Origin: Leptolyngbya sp. FACHB-60 | GTDB lineage: Bacteria; Cyanobacteriota; Cyanobacteriia; Phormidesmidales; Phormidesmidaceae | NCBI RefSeq assembly: GCF_014695775.1 | Contig: NZ_JACJOX010000017.1 | Span: 248,001 to 312,000 of the forward strand | DNA length: 64,000 nt | Reading direction: 5' to 3' | Shown: piece by piece, positions 8,302-16,915 of the stretch | How the letters are laid out: every line of letters starts with the position of its first letter | Numbering within the stretch: position 1 is the first letter of the stretch | Program-made: the position numbers and the translations under genes | Notes under the pieces: model-generated | Told to the model about the DNA's origin: nothing | Database searches by the model: none | Seen by the model: the letters and a program-made list of their open reading frames with translations, nothing else

Positions 8302-8882
8302 ATGGCTTCGCTCACCCATCACCTGCTGACTATGGCCTACAACAATGCTTGGGCCAACCACCGCCTGTTGAAAGCCTGCTGTGACCTGAGCCAGGCCGAC
8401 TTTGTGGCCACCAGAACGAGTTTCTTCCCCTCCATCAAAGCGACCTTAAACCATTTGCTAACCGTTGACTGGTACTACATTGACGCCCTAGAGCGCACCA
8501 TCAACCGTCAGCCTCCAAATCCTAACGCCAAAGCCTTTTTCGACCCGGAAGAGCCCTTTGACAGTTGTGCCGACTTGCACCGGGAACAGCACCAGACCGA
8601 TAGGCGGTTAATTGCCGTTTGTCGCGCCCTGACCGATGGGTCGCTGGAACAGCTCGTTAGCATTCCCCGGTCCCACGGCATTAAAAGTGAGCAAATATCG
8701 CGCCTGCTGGCTCATCTGTTTCACATCAAATTCACCATCGTGGTCAGGCTCACACCATGCTTGCCGGAACAGCGGTTGAACCGCCCCAGCTCGATGAGTT
8801 CTTTTGTGCCAACGAGGCAAAATTGAGGGAACGCGATTTCCAAGAGTTGGGCTTTTCAGAACAAGAGATATGGGGCAGTTAA
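8302..8882 (+). pseudogene. DinB-family gene broken by a one-base frameshift
   Basis: The first 140 codons from ATG 8302 encode a DinB/DUF664-type four-helix protein (MAYNNAWANHRLL, LNHLLTVDWYYIDAL, LLAHLF). After CTG TTT CAC at 8722-8724 the frame is lost. Inserting one base there restores a reading frame that continues with HHRGQAHTML, the metal-binding histidine motif of the family, then PPQLDEFF, and ends at the TAA 8880-8882. As written, the protein loses the last two His ligands and gains a short unrelated tail ending at 8826. It is either a recent pseudogene or a consensus error in the assembly. Confidence 0.85.
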
Positions 8883-8897
8883 CCAAGGGTAAGTGCA

Positions 8898-9353
8898 ATG
8901 GACATTCGCGAAGATGACCTGACGGGCCAGCAGATCATTGCCCTGCTGCGCGAGCATTTGGAAAACATGCACGAGATTACGCCCCCCGGCAGCGTTCACG
9001 CGCTGGATTTAGAGCGGCTGAGGGCACCAAACATTACCTTTTGGACGGCCTGGGATGGGGATGACCTGCTGGGCTGCGGCGCGCTAAAAGAACTCGGCCC
9101 CACCAGCGGTGAAGTTAAGTCGATGCGTACGCCCGCAATTCACCGCCGCAAGGGCGTTGCCTCTAGCATTTTGGAACACATTATCGAAGTCGCCCGGCAG
9201 CGCGGCTACACCCACCTGTATCTAGAAACGGGCGCGTTCCATGCCTTTGCCCCAGCTCGCAGGTTGTACGAGCGCTACGGCTTTGAGTATCGAGGTCCCT
9301 TTGGCGGCTACACCGACGATCCCAACAGCTCGTTTATGGCGAAAAGCCTTTAG
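8898..9353 (+). CDS. GNAT family N-acetyltransferase
   Basis: This 151-residue GNAT enzyme transfers acetyl from acetyl-CoA to an unknown acceptor. The acetyl-CoA-binding motif A is clear: VKSMRTPAIHRRKGVASSIL (about residues 75-95, R-R-K-G-V/A pattern). LYLETG and LYERYGFEYRGPFGGY follow, a form typical of the small YsnE/PhnO-like branch. It starts 15 nt after the end of the frameshifted DinB gene and may share its transcript. Confidence 0.9.
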   Translation: MDIREDDLTGQQIIALLREHLENMHEITPPGSVHALDLERLRAPNITFWTAWDGDDLLGCGALKELGPTSGEVKSMRTPAIHRRKGVASSILEHIIEVARQRGYTHLYLETGAFHAFAPARRLYERYGFEYRGPFGGYTDDPNSSFMAKSL

Positions 9354-9382
9354 CGACAGCGCCAAGATACCTTAGCGACAAC

Positions 9383-9724
9383 TCAGGGATTAGGGCGATT
9401 CACGCGAATAAGTTTTCCTGCCAACGTTCCTGTTTCGAGAATCGCTTGGTGTACTCGATTGGCAAGCCCTTGGCGATCGATGTCTTCTGTGCAAACGATA
9501 ATGCCAGCATGAGCAAGATTTTGTTTATGCAGCCGAATGAAGTCGCCTCGGTTAACGGTTAGCACAGCTCGATTTTGACTGCTAGCAAAAGCTAAGACCA
9601 TTTCATCAGGGATGCGTTTATTCCCTTGCCCTGCTTCTTGGACGGTCAGCACATCATGCCCTAAGTCTCTGAGCAGTCGACTGACTTGGCGAGGATAAGC
9701 CTCATCGGCGTAGAGTTGAGCCAT
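9383..9724 (-). CDS. DUF5615 PIN-like protein (probable toxin)
   Basis: This 113-residue protein has a PIN-like ribonuclease fold: an early acidic cluster (LYADEAYP), DEMVLAFA in the middle and LTVNRGDFIRLH carrying the conserved Asp/Arg. It ends with HAGIIVCTED. It is encoded 2 nt after a DUF433 gene, the usual antitoxin-toxin arrangement for this family. A close paralogue is at 32135-32467. RNase activity is inferred from the family, not from this sequence. Confidence 0.85.
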   Translation of the reverse strand: MAQLYADEAYPRQVSRLLRDLGHDVLTVQEAGQGNKRIPDEMVLAFASSQNRAVLTVNRGDFIRLHKQNLAHAGIIVCTEDIDRQGLANRVHQAILETGTLAGKLIRVNRPNP

Positions 9725-9726
9725 GC

Positions 9727-10053
9727 TCAGGCTGCTGCTTGCCGTTGAAGGGCAGCTTCAATTTCGGCTTGGTGGCTGCTGGCATAGAGCCAGGCGTTGG
9801 TTAGGTCTGCGGCGGTGAGGTCGGGATAGTCTTCTAACAGAAAGGCTTCGGTTGCGCCCTGCTGGCGGAGGCTGACTAGCAGCCAGACGGGAATGCGGGT
9901 TTGGCGAATGCAGGCATCGCCGCCCATCACGCCGGGGGTTTTCTCAATGCCAACCCAGGTACCGCTGAGGCTAGAAACCAGCAGTTGAATGACCTGCGCT
10001 TTTTCTTGGGGCGAAAGCGCTAGCAGTTCGGTTTGGAGTTGGTCGATGGTCAT
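9727..10053 (-). CDS. DUF433 protein (probable antitoxin)
   Basis: This protein of about 109 residues starts at the ATG 10053 (MTIDQLQTELLAL); the frame remains open upstream, but those residues are atypical. The N-terminus is a short helical segment. The DUF433 core is a winged-helix-like DNA-binding unit: VMGGDACIRQTRIPVWLLV (about 47-65), then QGATEAFLLEDYPDLTAADL and a terminal helix. It directly precedes the DUF5615 gene. The protein is very similar to that at 31785-32132, so the two loci are paralogous. Confidence 0.87.
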   Translation of the reverse strand: MTIDQLQTELLALSPQEKAQVIQLLVSSLSGTWVGIEKTPGVMGGDACIRQTRIPVWLLVSLRQQGATEAFLLEDYPDLTAADLTNAWLYASSHQAEIEAALQRQAAA

Positions 10054-10121
10054 AATTGTTGGCTCCACACAATCAGATTGTAAAAGATGCCAGCTAAGAA
10101 CAGGAACCCAGCAATTAAGAC

Positions 10122-10409
10122 TTAAGGAATAGCTTTCATCACCAACACTAAACCTCTCTCCCAAGCCAACTTAGCAACAGCATCGGTAAAATCAAAAAAG
10201 GGTTTTGAAACCGGGAAGGGCTTAATGCCCAAAGATTCAACAGAATATTTAGTCTCTAGCTCTATACTCTGAGATATTTCTTTAATACCAAGAGATTCAG
10301 CCAGGACATTTTTAATCCAGAACTCACTTATAAGAGCAGGGTTATCAAATAATGCTGCATATAGTCTATCTTCTTGTCGGAAAAACTTGATTTCGTGGAC
10401 ATAAGCCAT
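10122..10409 (-). CDS. Small hypothetical protein, AT-rich gene
   Basis: This 95-residue protein (MAYVHEIKFFRQEDRLYAALF...) is of no recognised family. A good ribosome-binding site, AAGGA, lies about 8 nt before the ATG, which supports it as a real gene. It has no signal peptide or membrane helix. The gene and its flanks are clearly richer in A/T than the neighbours, and it sits just upstream of the DUF433/DUF5615 pair. It may have arrived with that pair or be a remnant of a mobile segment. Function unknown. Confidence 0.6.
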   Translation of the reverse strand: MAYVHEIKFFRQEDRLYAALFDNPALISEFWIKNVLAESLGIKEISQSIELETKYSVESLGIKPFPVSKPFFDFTDAVAKLAWERGLVLVMKAIP

Positions 10410-10547
10410 TTTTAGATTCCTTAAAATAAGGATAATTCAATTAAATCGAGCGAGAATACTAGGTGAGTAGAGCACCAGCGTAACCCAAAAAAGCAACCCG
10501 CAGCCACCTTCTAGCAATGCTGCGCGAAATGTCGGGTTTCACTCTAT

Positions 10548-11330
10548 TCAAGAGGTGCGAATGTAGCGAGATAGATGGTAAGCCGCCAGCTTTACGTCTT
10601 CTGGGGTAACCCGTTGCGGTTCATTGTCGATAAAACTGGGCAGCGCTTTGGGGTTGAGCACCCAGAGGTCAGAAGGCCCTTTTGTCTTAGACGACTCCAC
10701 GAACCATCCTGGAAAAACCACTACTGGCTTGACAGCGAAAGACCTGCCGGTACTTTCCTTCAAAACTTCTGTAACCCAGTAAGCCTGAGCCTTGGCCTGC
10801 TCAACCGCATTGCGCTCCATCAACTGACCATTGATCTGAATAGTTTCGCCGTCAAAGTGAATAGTGGATTTTCCAGACGATGATTTGCTGTAGGTTTTGG
10901 TTTCAATCGTGAAAATGCCGCGATCGCAAATCACCACATGATCGACGTTGAACCCCTTTCCCACAATGTCATGGAAGACCCGATAGCCTTTTTCTCTCAA
11001 ATCTGACAAGTATTGGCCAACCGCCTTCTCTCCATCTCGCGCCATCCTCAAGCGCCTAAGCTGCAATCTCAATCGGTAGAGCCTAAAGCAGGCATAGCTC
11101 GAAATCGGAATGGCAACTATGAGTGTTGCTAAAGGTTGCGGCGGGGTGTTACTCACTGCGCGCCACCACTCGTATCCGGTGAAGATGATGGGCAGCAAAA
11201 ACATGCCCAGCCACGTGTTGAGGTCTTCATCCCACAAACGCTGTAGCTCTTCATCGAGGGATTGCCCTGGATTCCGCAAGGGTTTGTCTTTTAGGGGAGA
11301 TACCCGTTGCCTGCGGGCGTTTAGCTTCAT
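10548..11330 (-). CDS. NERD domain membrane protein
   Basis: This 260-residue protein has two membrane helices near the N-terminus (about 42-58 and 67-85), a basic linker, and a NERD (nuclease-related) domain from about residue 98. Core motifs are DGEKAVGQYL, FNVDHVVICDRGIFTIETKTYS (the D...E-x-K restriction-endonuclease-like centre is intact), and ERNAVEQAKAQAYWV. The C-terminal part, KPVVVFPGWFV, is also typical. Target and role are unknown; NERD proteins are suspected to process DNA. It stands alone between a small orphan and a glycosyltransferase. Confidence 0.85.
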   Translation of the reverse strand: MKLNARRQRVSPLKDKPLRNPGQSLDEELQRLWDEDLNTWLGMFLLPIIFTGYEWWRAVSNTPPQPLATLIVAIPISSYACFRLYRLRLQLRRLRMARDGEKAVGQYLSDLREKGYRVFHDIVGKGFNVDHVVICDRGIFTIETKTYSKSSSGKSTIHFDGETIQINGQLMERNAVEQAKAQAYWVTEVLKESTGRSFAVKPVVVFPGWFVESSKTKGPSDLWVLNPKALPSFIDNEPQRVTPEDVKLAAYHLSRYIRTS

Positions 11331-11411
11331 AGTCGATAAACTTCCTGGGGCTAACTGCTAGGCACGTTGAGAGTATGCCCCAGATACATGACGCGAAACC
11401 AACCGATACCC

Positions 11412-12848
11412 TTACCCCTGCTTTAGGCGATACCGCTTCTGCGATTGCGTATCGCGAGGGGTCACAACCCAGGTGTTTTCTCCATTGAGATAGTCGTAGA
11501 TGGCGACTATTGCGATCGAGTTTTTGAGGGTGACGTAGAAGGGTAAAAACAGCACATGCTTAATGTAGTAAGTCAGCGGATAACGCCTAGAGGCAATCTT
11601 CGCAGTGGCTAGAATCTGGTAAAACCCGCTAAAGAGCGACAGGCCACCGGCAATAAGAAAATAAACCCGCATCTGGCCAGACACCGCACCGGGCACTAGC
11701 AAAAAGGCCAGCAACACCGGCAAGAGCTGTAGCGAAATTAGGGCGAAAGATTCGCAGTAGTAGAGCAGATACGTCCAATAAAATTTTTGCCAGTTGTTGA
11801 AGTGGGGCGATCGCCACAACCGGCGCTGATAGAGCAGCGACACTTCTAGCCAACCGTGGGCCCAGCGTTTGCGCTGAAACCAAAAGGTTTTGAGCGAGGC
11901 GGGCGCTAGCTCACTGGTGACAATGCTGCGATCGTGCAGAATTTTGTAGCCGTTGAGCAGCGTTCTCAAAGAGGCGTCGATATCTTCGGTCAATCGGTTA
12001 GGGTTGAAGCGAATCTGTTTGAGCACCGAGGTGCGCCAGTAGCCGTTCGAGCCGCCAAAGATGCTGGAGTCGGTGAGAAATGACTTCGCCGCATGGCTAA
12101 TGCCGTAGAGCTGCTCAAACTCGATCGCCACATTTTGAGCCAGGAAATTTTCGTCGTAGTTGCGAATGACGTTGCGCCCTTGAATGACGTCATAGCCCTG
12201 GGCAATCCAGTGCCACGATCGTCTAAAACAGTCGGCGCTGGGATGGTGGTCGGCATCGAGCACGCAGGTGATTTCTCCCGTCGCAATGTCGAGAGCGGCA
12301 TTCATATTTTCGGCCTTAGACTGACTGCCTTCAACCCGCAAAATGGTCAGCTCATCATGCTGTCTGGCTAGCTGATGCAGCTCAGCTTCAATGGGCAGAT
12401 CGACGGGCGTGTTGTAGGCCAAAATGATTTCTAAGCCGCCCGCTGGTCGCTCAATGTGAGCGAGCAAATGGTGGAGAGTCTCAACGATAATGCTCTGCTC
12501 GTTGGGCAAGTAGGCGGCGACCAAAAACGAGCAGCGGGGCACCGGATCGAGGGGGGAGGGGTACTCAGCCCCCCGCACTCCCATCCAGGCTTTGACCTGG
12601 TTGCGGGTCTGCTCTGACGGCTGATTGAACCGGTGACGATGGGTTGCAAACCGGCGAAACAGCGCGTTGGTCGACTCGATGATAATCATCACCGCGTTGA
12701 ACAAAAAAAGCGTCAGCACGACGGCCCGTGGCCCTACTAAAGCCCAACCACTAAGCAGCAAATACCCATAAAAGACGGCGGGTAGGCCAATCAGCAGCAC
12801 GTGGGTAAAGATAACCTTTTGAATTTCGCTAGACCATGTTTTGGCCAC
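11412..12848 (-). CDS. Membrane glycosyltransferase, family 2, processive type
   Basis: This 478-residue protein has N-terminal membrane helices (about 10-60), a cytoplasmic GT2 domain and three or more C-terminal helices. The catalytic set is complete for a cellulose/hyaluronan-synthase-like enzyme: SKAENMNAAL, VLDADHHPS (D-x-D), TEDIDASLR (TED) and FQRKRWAHGW (QxxRW). It probably builds or extends a surface polysaccharide or glycolipid; the product is not predictable. It lies 18 nt downstream of an acyltransferase-3 gene on the same strand, suggesting a shared operon in which one makes and the other acylates a glycan. Confidence 0.9.
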   Translation of the reverse strand: MAKTWSSEIQKVIFTHVLLIGLPAVFYGYLLLSGWALVGPRAVVLTLFLFNAVMIIIESTNALFRRFATHRHRFNQPSEQTRNQVKAWMGVRGAEYPSPLDPVPRCSFLVAAYLPNEQSIIVETLHHLLAHIERPAGGLEIILAYNTPVDLPIEAELHQLARQHDELTILRVEGSQSKAENMNAALDIATGEITCVLDADHHPSADCFRRSWHWIAQGYDVIQGRNVIRNYDENFLAQNVAIEFEQLYGISHAAKSFLTDSSIFGGSNGYWRTSVLKQIRFNPNRLTEDIDASLRTLLNGYKILHDRSIVTSELAPASLKTFWFQRKRWAHGWLEVSLLYQRRLWRSPHFNNWQKFYWTYLLYYCESFALISLQLLPVLLAFLLVPGAVSGQMRVYFLIAGGLSLFSGFYQILATAKIASRRYPLTYYIKHVLFLPFYVTLKNSIAIVAIYDYLNGENTWVVTPRDTQSQKRYRLKQG

Positions 12849-12866
12849 TACGGTGCAACTCCTGGC

Positions 12867-14315
12867 TTAAACAACAGTTTTGATTGGGGCATAGGGGCTG
12901 CTCTGAACCCTCGACGTGGCCTCAACCAGGCTCAACTGGTTGGCATTGACCCAAATTGTTCGACGATCCTCTGCAATTTGGCAAAGATAGGATTCGCCTT
13001 CGTCGAGTAGAGTTTCAACCTTGTGCACAGTCCAGTCTCGGCTGCCCTTGTAGCTGACGCGATCGCCCACTACCGGGCGCCAGTTGGCCCCTTCAGGCGT
13101 TGGGTTCTGCATTAGCAAGTAGTCAATATCGCGCCACAGCTGCACAGCGCTGCGCTGCATGAAGGGGCGCGCCGCATCGGCAATCATGGCCAGAACCAGG
13201 GTGCCAACGACCATTAGCGGCAGCGCAACCCAATAACGCCAAACGCTATCTTGCACCCACAAATTGATCGTGCGATCGATCACAAAGCCGTGAATTAAGA
13301 AGTAGCTATAGCTATGGACGCCCAGCCGTCCCATGGCCGCCGACAGTGCCGGCACATTGCTGAGCGATCGCAGCACCACCGCCGCCACCATGACAAAACC
13401 AATAGGAAACAGCAGATCGCAGACCACCCAGCCCATGAGATAAAACTGCGCTACAAAACCCACCGCATAGACTAGCAACCCAACCCAAAGCAGCCGCTGA
13501 GGCCGCCAAAACAAAGGACCACGGTGCTGGCAGTAGGCCTCTGCCATGGCCATACCGACTACAAAGGTGCTCAGCTTGGCCGCAAATGAGACAAAGGGCA
13601 ACCAGTTGTTGGGCGTGTCAAACATGGAGTAGGTCAGATGACCACCAAAGTGGTAGACCGCAGCGTAGCGATAGAGCAGCGTGAGCACTAAACTCACCAG
13701 CAGCAAATTGCGGGTTCCCCAGCGGTTTAAAAGGTGCCAGAGGATAGGAGAAATGAGCGTGAAACTAATAATTAGGGGAATAAACCACCAGGGGCCGCTG
13801 GTTGCCAACAAACGTTCGCCGTCAAAGCCAAACAGCAGCGGAAATGTAACCCCAGCAAAGGTGTCCCACTGTGACGGTCGATAGGTGTTGGTGGCAATAC
13901 CAATCAGCCAAAGAATTGGATAGGCCAGCCAGGCTACGGTCCAAAACGGCCAGAGAATTCGCAGCAGACGGCTTTGAATAAACTCGCCTGCACCGACAGC
14001 ATGAGCTTTGCTGCGCAGCGACAAAACCAACACAAAGCCAGCAACTAAAATAAAGATGTCGACTGCCTGAAAGCCAAACCAAACCGGCAGAGCGATCGCA
14101 GAAGCCAGCATATTTTGGCCGAGATGAGCGTTGGCCTCAGCAATAGTTACCCAATTGCTGCGCAACCCGGTGGGTTGGGGAGTGTAGGCATACTTTGTAA
14201 ACAGCAGCTGGGCGTGATAGAGCAAAATGCCAACGGCCGCTAATAGCCGAATACCTTGTAGCCAATTAAGCCGTTGTTTTGAAGGCTGATAATGCTTAGA
14301 ATTGAGTTGAGACAT
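12867..14315 (-). CDS. Acyltransferase family 3 with extra C-terminal domain
   Basis: This 482-residue protein has a membrane acyltransferase-3 (OafA/WecH type) domain with about ten helices in residues 15-390, starting with LNWLQGIRLLAAVGILLYHA (catalytic-type His after the R-x-LAA pattern). After the last helix comes a soluble module, GDRVSYKGSRDWTVHKVETL to IWVNANQLSLVEA (about 420-475). It looks like a small SH3/KOW-like beta domain not normally part of the family. The enzyme probably O-acylates a surface glycan, perhaps made by the adjacent GT2. The role of the tail is unknown. Confidence 0.87.
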   Translation of the reverse strand: MSQLNSKHYQPSKQRLNWLQGIRLLAAVGILLYHAQLLFTKYAYTPQPTGLRSNWVTIAEANAHLGQNMLASAIALPVWFGFQAVDIFILVAGFVLVLSLRSKAHAVGAGEFIQSRLLRILWPFWTVAWLAYPILWLIGIATNTYRPSQWDTFAGVTFPLLFGFDGERLLATSGPWWFIPLIISFTLISPILWHLLNRWGTRNLLLVSLVLTLLYRYAAVYHFGGHLTYSMFDTPNNWLPFVSFAAKLSTFVVGMAMAEAYCQHRGPLFWRPQRLLWVGLLVYAVGFVAQFYLMGWVVCDLLFPIGFVMVAAVVLRSLSNVPALSAAMGRLGVHSYSYFLIHGFVIDRTINLWVQDSVWRYWVALPLMVVGTLVLAMIADAARPFMQRSAVQLWRDIDYLLMQNPTPEGANWRPVVGDRVSYKGSRDWTVHKVETLLDEGESYLCQIAEDRRTIWVNANQLSLVEATSRVQSSPYAPIKTVV

Positions 14316-14740
14316 AGACCGACGACTTCAGTAAGTTTTGCCTCGAAGCGCTCTAAACCCTTTCTCACGCAAGGGTTACTAGAGGGGGTTAAACCAGTAG
14401 ACACCGCTATGCCCACAGGCGCGACTCACGGGAAAGCTGTCGCTCGGGCATAGTATTGATTGAGAAAACCTACCGATCGCGCAAGCAGCAGCGAGCGTAA
14501 CATTTCGTTCAGAATACATGCAATAAAAGTTGATGAAAATCAGCCCTAAGTAGTATTTACTGGAGCACAAAAACCAGCTTTAACAGGTTCTGAGCCGACG
14601 GTTTTGCAGAGTTTTAGTTCCCCATTATTGCTCTAGAGCAAACTCCGTGTTTTTACCACAAGAAAAGCCATTACCCAAGCTTTTCAAAATATCTCTCAGT
14701 TGAGTAACGTGGCATACAAAACCAGTATTAGGACAAAGCG
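14316..14740. other. Divergent intergenic region
   Basis: 425 bases between the acyltransferase (minus) and the beta-glucosidase (plus), so it should hold both promoters. A small palindrome, GCTCTAGAGC, lies near 14630. The 63-codon minus-strand frame here has no ribosome-binding site or recognisable sequence and is not called. The region is richer in A/T than its surroundings. Confidence 0.4.
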
Positions 14741-16105
14741 ATGGTATACACATTTCCACCTGGGTTTCAGTGGGGGGTAGCGACTGCGTCATACCAGATT
14801 GAGGGGGCTGCCGAGGCCCGAGGCCCCAGCGTGTGGGATATGTTTAGCCAAACTCCAGGGCGCGTGCTGCATGGCGATACTGGGGCGATCGCCTGCGACC
14901 ATTTCCACCGCTACCGTGACGACATCGCCCTGATGGCTGACCTGGGCGTGCGCCACTACCGCTTCAGCATCTCCTGGCCCCGCATCATCCCCCAGGGGCG
15001 CGGTGCGGTGAATGACGCTGGTTTAGCCTTTTACAGCGAGCTAGTCGACACCCTGCTTGAGTTTGGCATTACTCCCCATGCCACCCTGTTTCACTGGGAT
15101 AGTCCCCAAGCCCTCGAAGACGAGTACGGCTCGTGGCGCAGTCGCCAGATGGCGCAAGACTTTGCCGACTACGTCACAGTGGTGGTGAAGAAGCTGGGCG
15201 ATCGCATCATCCACTGGATGACCCTCAACGAAATTTTCTGCTTTACCCACATCGGCTACGGCGTTGGCCACGTTCCCGAAATGGCCCCCGGCACCGTCGT
15301 TAAAACCAGTAAAGAAGTCTGGCAAACCTCCCACCACGCCCTGCTGGCCCACGGCCTCGGCTGCCAGGCCATTCGTGCCGCCTCGCCCCAGCCCTGCCAG
15401 GTGGCGCTAGTGGATAACTACCTCGCCACCGTCCCCCTCACCGACACCCCAGCGGATATCGCGGCGGCCCAGGCCGCCTTTCCTCTCACAGGCACCAACG
15501 GCGGCATTATCTACCCCGTCTTAACTGGGGAATACAATCCTCAACTGCTGGCAGATTTGGGCAAGAATGCCCCCGACATTCTGCCTGGCGACCTGGCCAC
15601 CATTCACCAACCGCTAGATTCCCTCGGGTTTAATGTCTACACCGGGGCCTATGTGCGGGTGGCTGACAATGCTAGGGGCTTTGAGGCGCTGCCCTTTCCT
15701 CAGAGCTACCCGCGCATGCACATGCCCTGGCTGCATATCTTGCCCGACAGCCTCTACTGGGGCGTGCGCCACATCAGCGATACCCTTCAGCGTCCCGAGC
15801 TGCGCGTCTTCATCAGCGAGAATGGCTGCGCCGCCCAGGATGAACTCACGCCCACTGGCGAAGTGCTGGATCTCGATCGCATCCAGTACCTGCAACAGTA
15901 TCTGCGATCGGCCCACCGCGCTGTGCAAGAGGGCTATCCACTGATGGGCTATTTCCTCTGGACTTTTATGGATAACTTTGAGTGGGCCTATGGTCGCGAT
16001 CGCCGCTTTGGCATCACCTATGTAGACTTCGCCACCCAGCAGCGCATTCCCAAAGCCAGCTACCACTGGTACGCCCGCTGCATTGAAGAAAATCGAGTGG
16101 TATAG
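14741..16105 (+). CDS. Beta-glucosidase, glycoside hydrolase family 1
   Basis: This 454-residue GH1 enzyme has both catalytic glutamates in context: WMTLNEIFC (acid/base Glu, about residue 163) and RVFISENGCA (nucleophile Glu, about 363). The N-terminal FQWGVATASYQIEGA and C-terminal GYFLWTFMDNFEWAYG signatures are typical. There is no signal peptide, so it is cytoplasmic and would cleave imported or internal beta-linked di- and oligosaccharides. A GH10 xylanase lies 0.8 kb downstream on the same strand, pointing to use of plant-type or exopolysaccharide glycans. Confidence 0.95.
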   Translation: MVYTFPPGFQWGVATASYQIEGAAEARGPSVWDMFSQTPGRVLHGDTGAIACDHFHRYRDDIALMADLGVRHYRFSISWPRIIPQGRGAVNDAGLAFYSELVDTLLEFGITPHATLFHWDSPQALEDEYGSWRSRQMAQDFADYVTVVVKKLGDRIIHWMTLNEIFCFTHIGYGVGHVPEMAPGTVVKTSKEVWQTSHHALLAHGLGCQAIRAASPQPCQVALVDNYLATVPLTDTPADIAAAQAAFPLTGTNGGIIYPVLTGEYNPQLLADLGKNAPDILPGDLATIHQPLDSLGFNVYTGAYVRVADNARGFEALPFPQSYPRMHMPWLHILPDSLYWGVRHISDTLQRPELRVFISENGCAAQDELTPTGEVLDLDRIQYLQQYLRSAHRAVQEGYPLMGYFLWTFMDNFEWAYGRDRRFGITYVDFATQQRIPKASYHWYARCIEENRVV

Positions 16106-16179
16106 CCAGCAGAAGATGTATCCCGATCGCAGCGGGGCAACCTGAAGCATTAACAGCCTTCAGTCGCTTCAGGTTCACG

Positions 16180-16851
16180 ATGCGCGAGTTCTACGACATT
16201 GTCCAAGCCGCGACAGATGAGCAGCGTCATGAACTGGGCGAACTCGTCGGCTCAGGGTTTGGCGGCCAGCCAGATACACTCTGCGATCACATCAAATATT
16301 TGCGGGCTGGCACTATTGGGCAGCTGTTTTGGCAGGCGTCATGGAAGCAGGTGGTTACGGATGTCGCTGACCATGTTGGTATCGACTGGTTAGCGCTGCT
16401 GTCCGGACGGCACTGGCAAGAGCTGCCTACCGAAGAAATTGAGGCAGCTGTGGTGGCCAAACTATTCCACGATATGTTTGATCAGCTATCCCCAGACCAA
16501 CAGCAAAAAGTCGTCATGGAAATGCATCGCCATGGCGATGACTCTCGCCTAGAGGCTTTGTTTCTAGGTGGTGGCGCGATGGCGGCAGCCAAAATGAGCG
16601 GGTTTGGAGTGTATTTGATGGCCAGCACAGTGTTAGGTGGGCTAACAAATGTGATGGGTCTAACGCTGCCGTTTGCAGTTTATATAGGTATGAGTCAGGC
16701 GATCGCTTTGGTACTAGGCCCGGTAGGGTGGGCAGCCTTAGCCAGTGGAATCGTTTGGACCCTAAATCAACCGAACTGGGAGCGCCTCACGCTGGGAGTA
16801 GTTTATGTGTCACTCCTGCGCAATAACGGTATTTTCGAAGCTACTGGATAA
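16180..16851 (+). CDS. YaaW family protein
   Basis: This 223-residue protein resembles the poorly characterised YaaW family. The N-terminal half is helical (DEQRHELGELVGSGFGG; IKYLRAGTIGQLFW). The C-terminal half has hydrophobic, possibly membrane-associated segments (about 128-190) rich in Gly/Ala, including GPVGWAALASGIVWTLNQPNW. Related proteins carry a chaperone-like N-terminal region, but no function is established. It sits between two glycoside hydrolase genes with no evident link to sugar metabolism. Confidence 0.75.
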   Translation: MREFYDIVQAATDEQRHELGELVGSGFGGQPDTLCDHIKYLRAGTIGQLFWQASWKQVVTDVADHVGIDWLALLSGRHWQELPTEEIEAAVVAKLFHDMFDQLSPDQQQKVVMEMHRHGDDSRLEALFLGGGAMAAAKMSGFGVYLMASTVLGGLTNVMGLTLPFAVYIGMSQAIALVLGPVGWAALASGIVWTLNQPNWERLTLGVVYVSLLRNNGIFEATG

Positions 16852-16915
16852 GTGACTATCTTGGTACCAGACGAAACTAGGGAGAAAATATCGTCTACTA
16901 CTTGGGAAGCACCCC

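Noticed and set aside
14379..14570. Minus-strand frame of 63 codons in the acyltransferase/GH1 spacer
   Set aside because: No ribosome-binding site, no family likeness, and it lies in a divergent promoter region.
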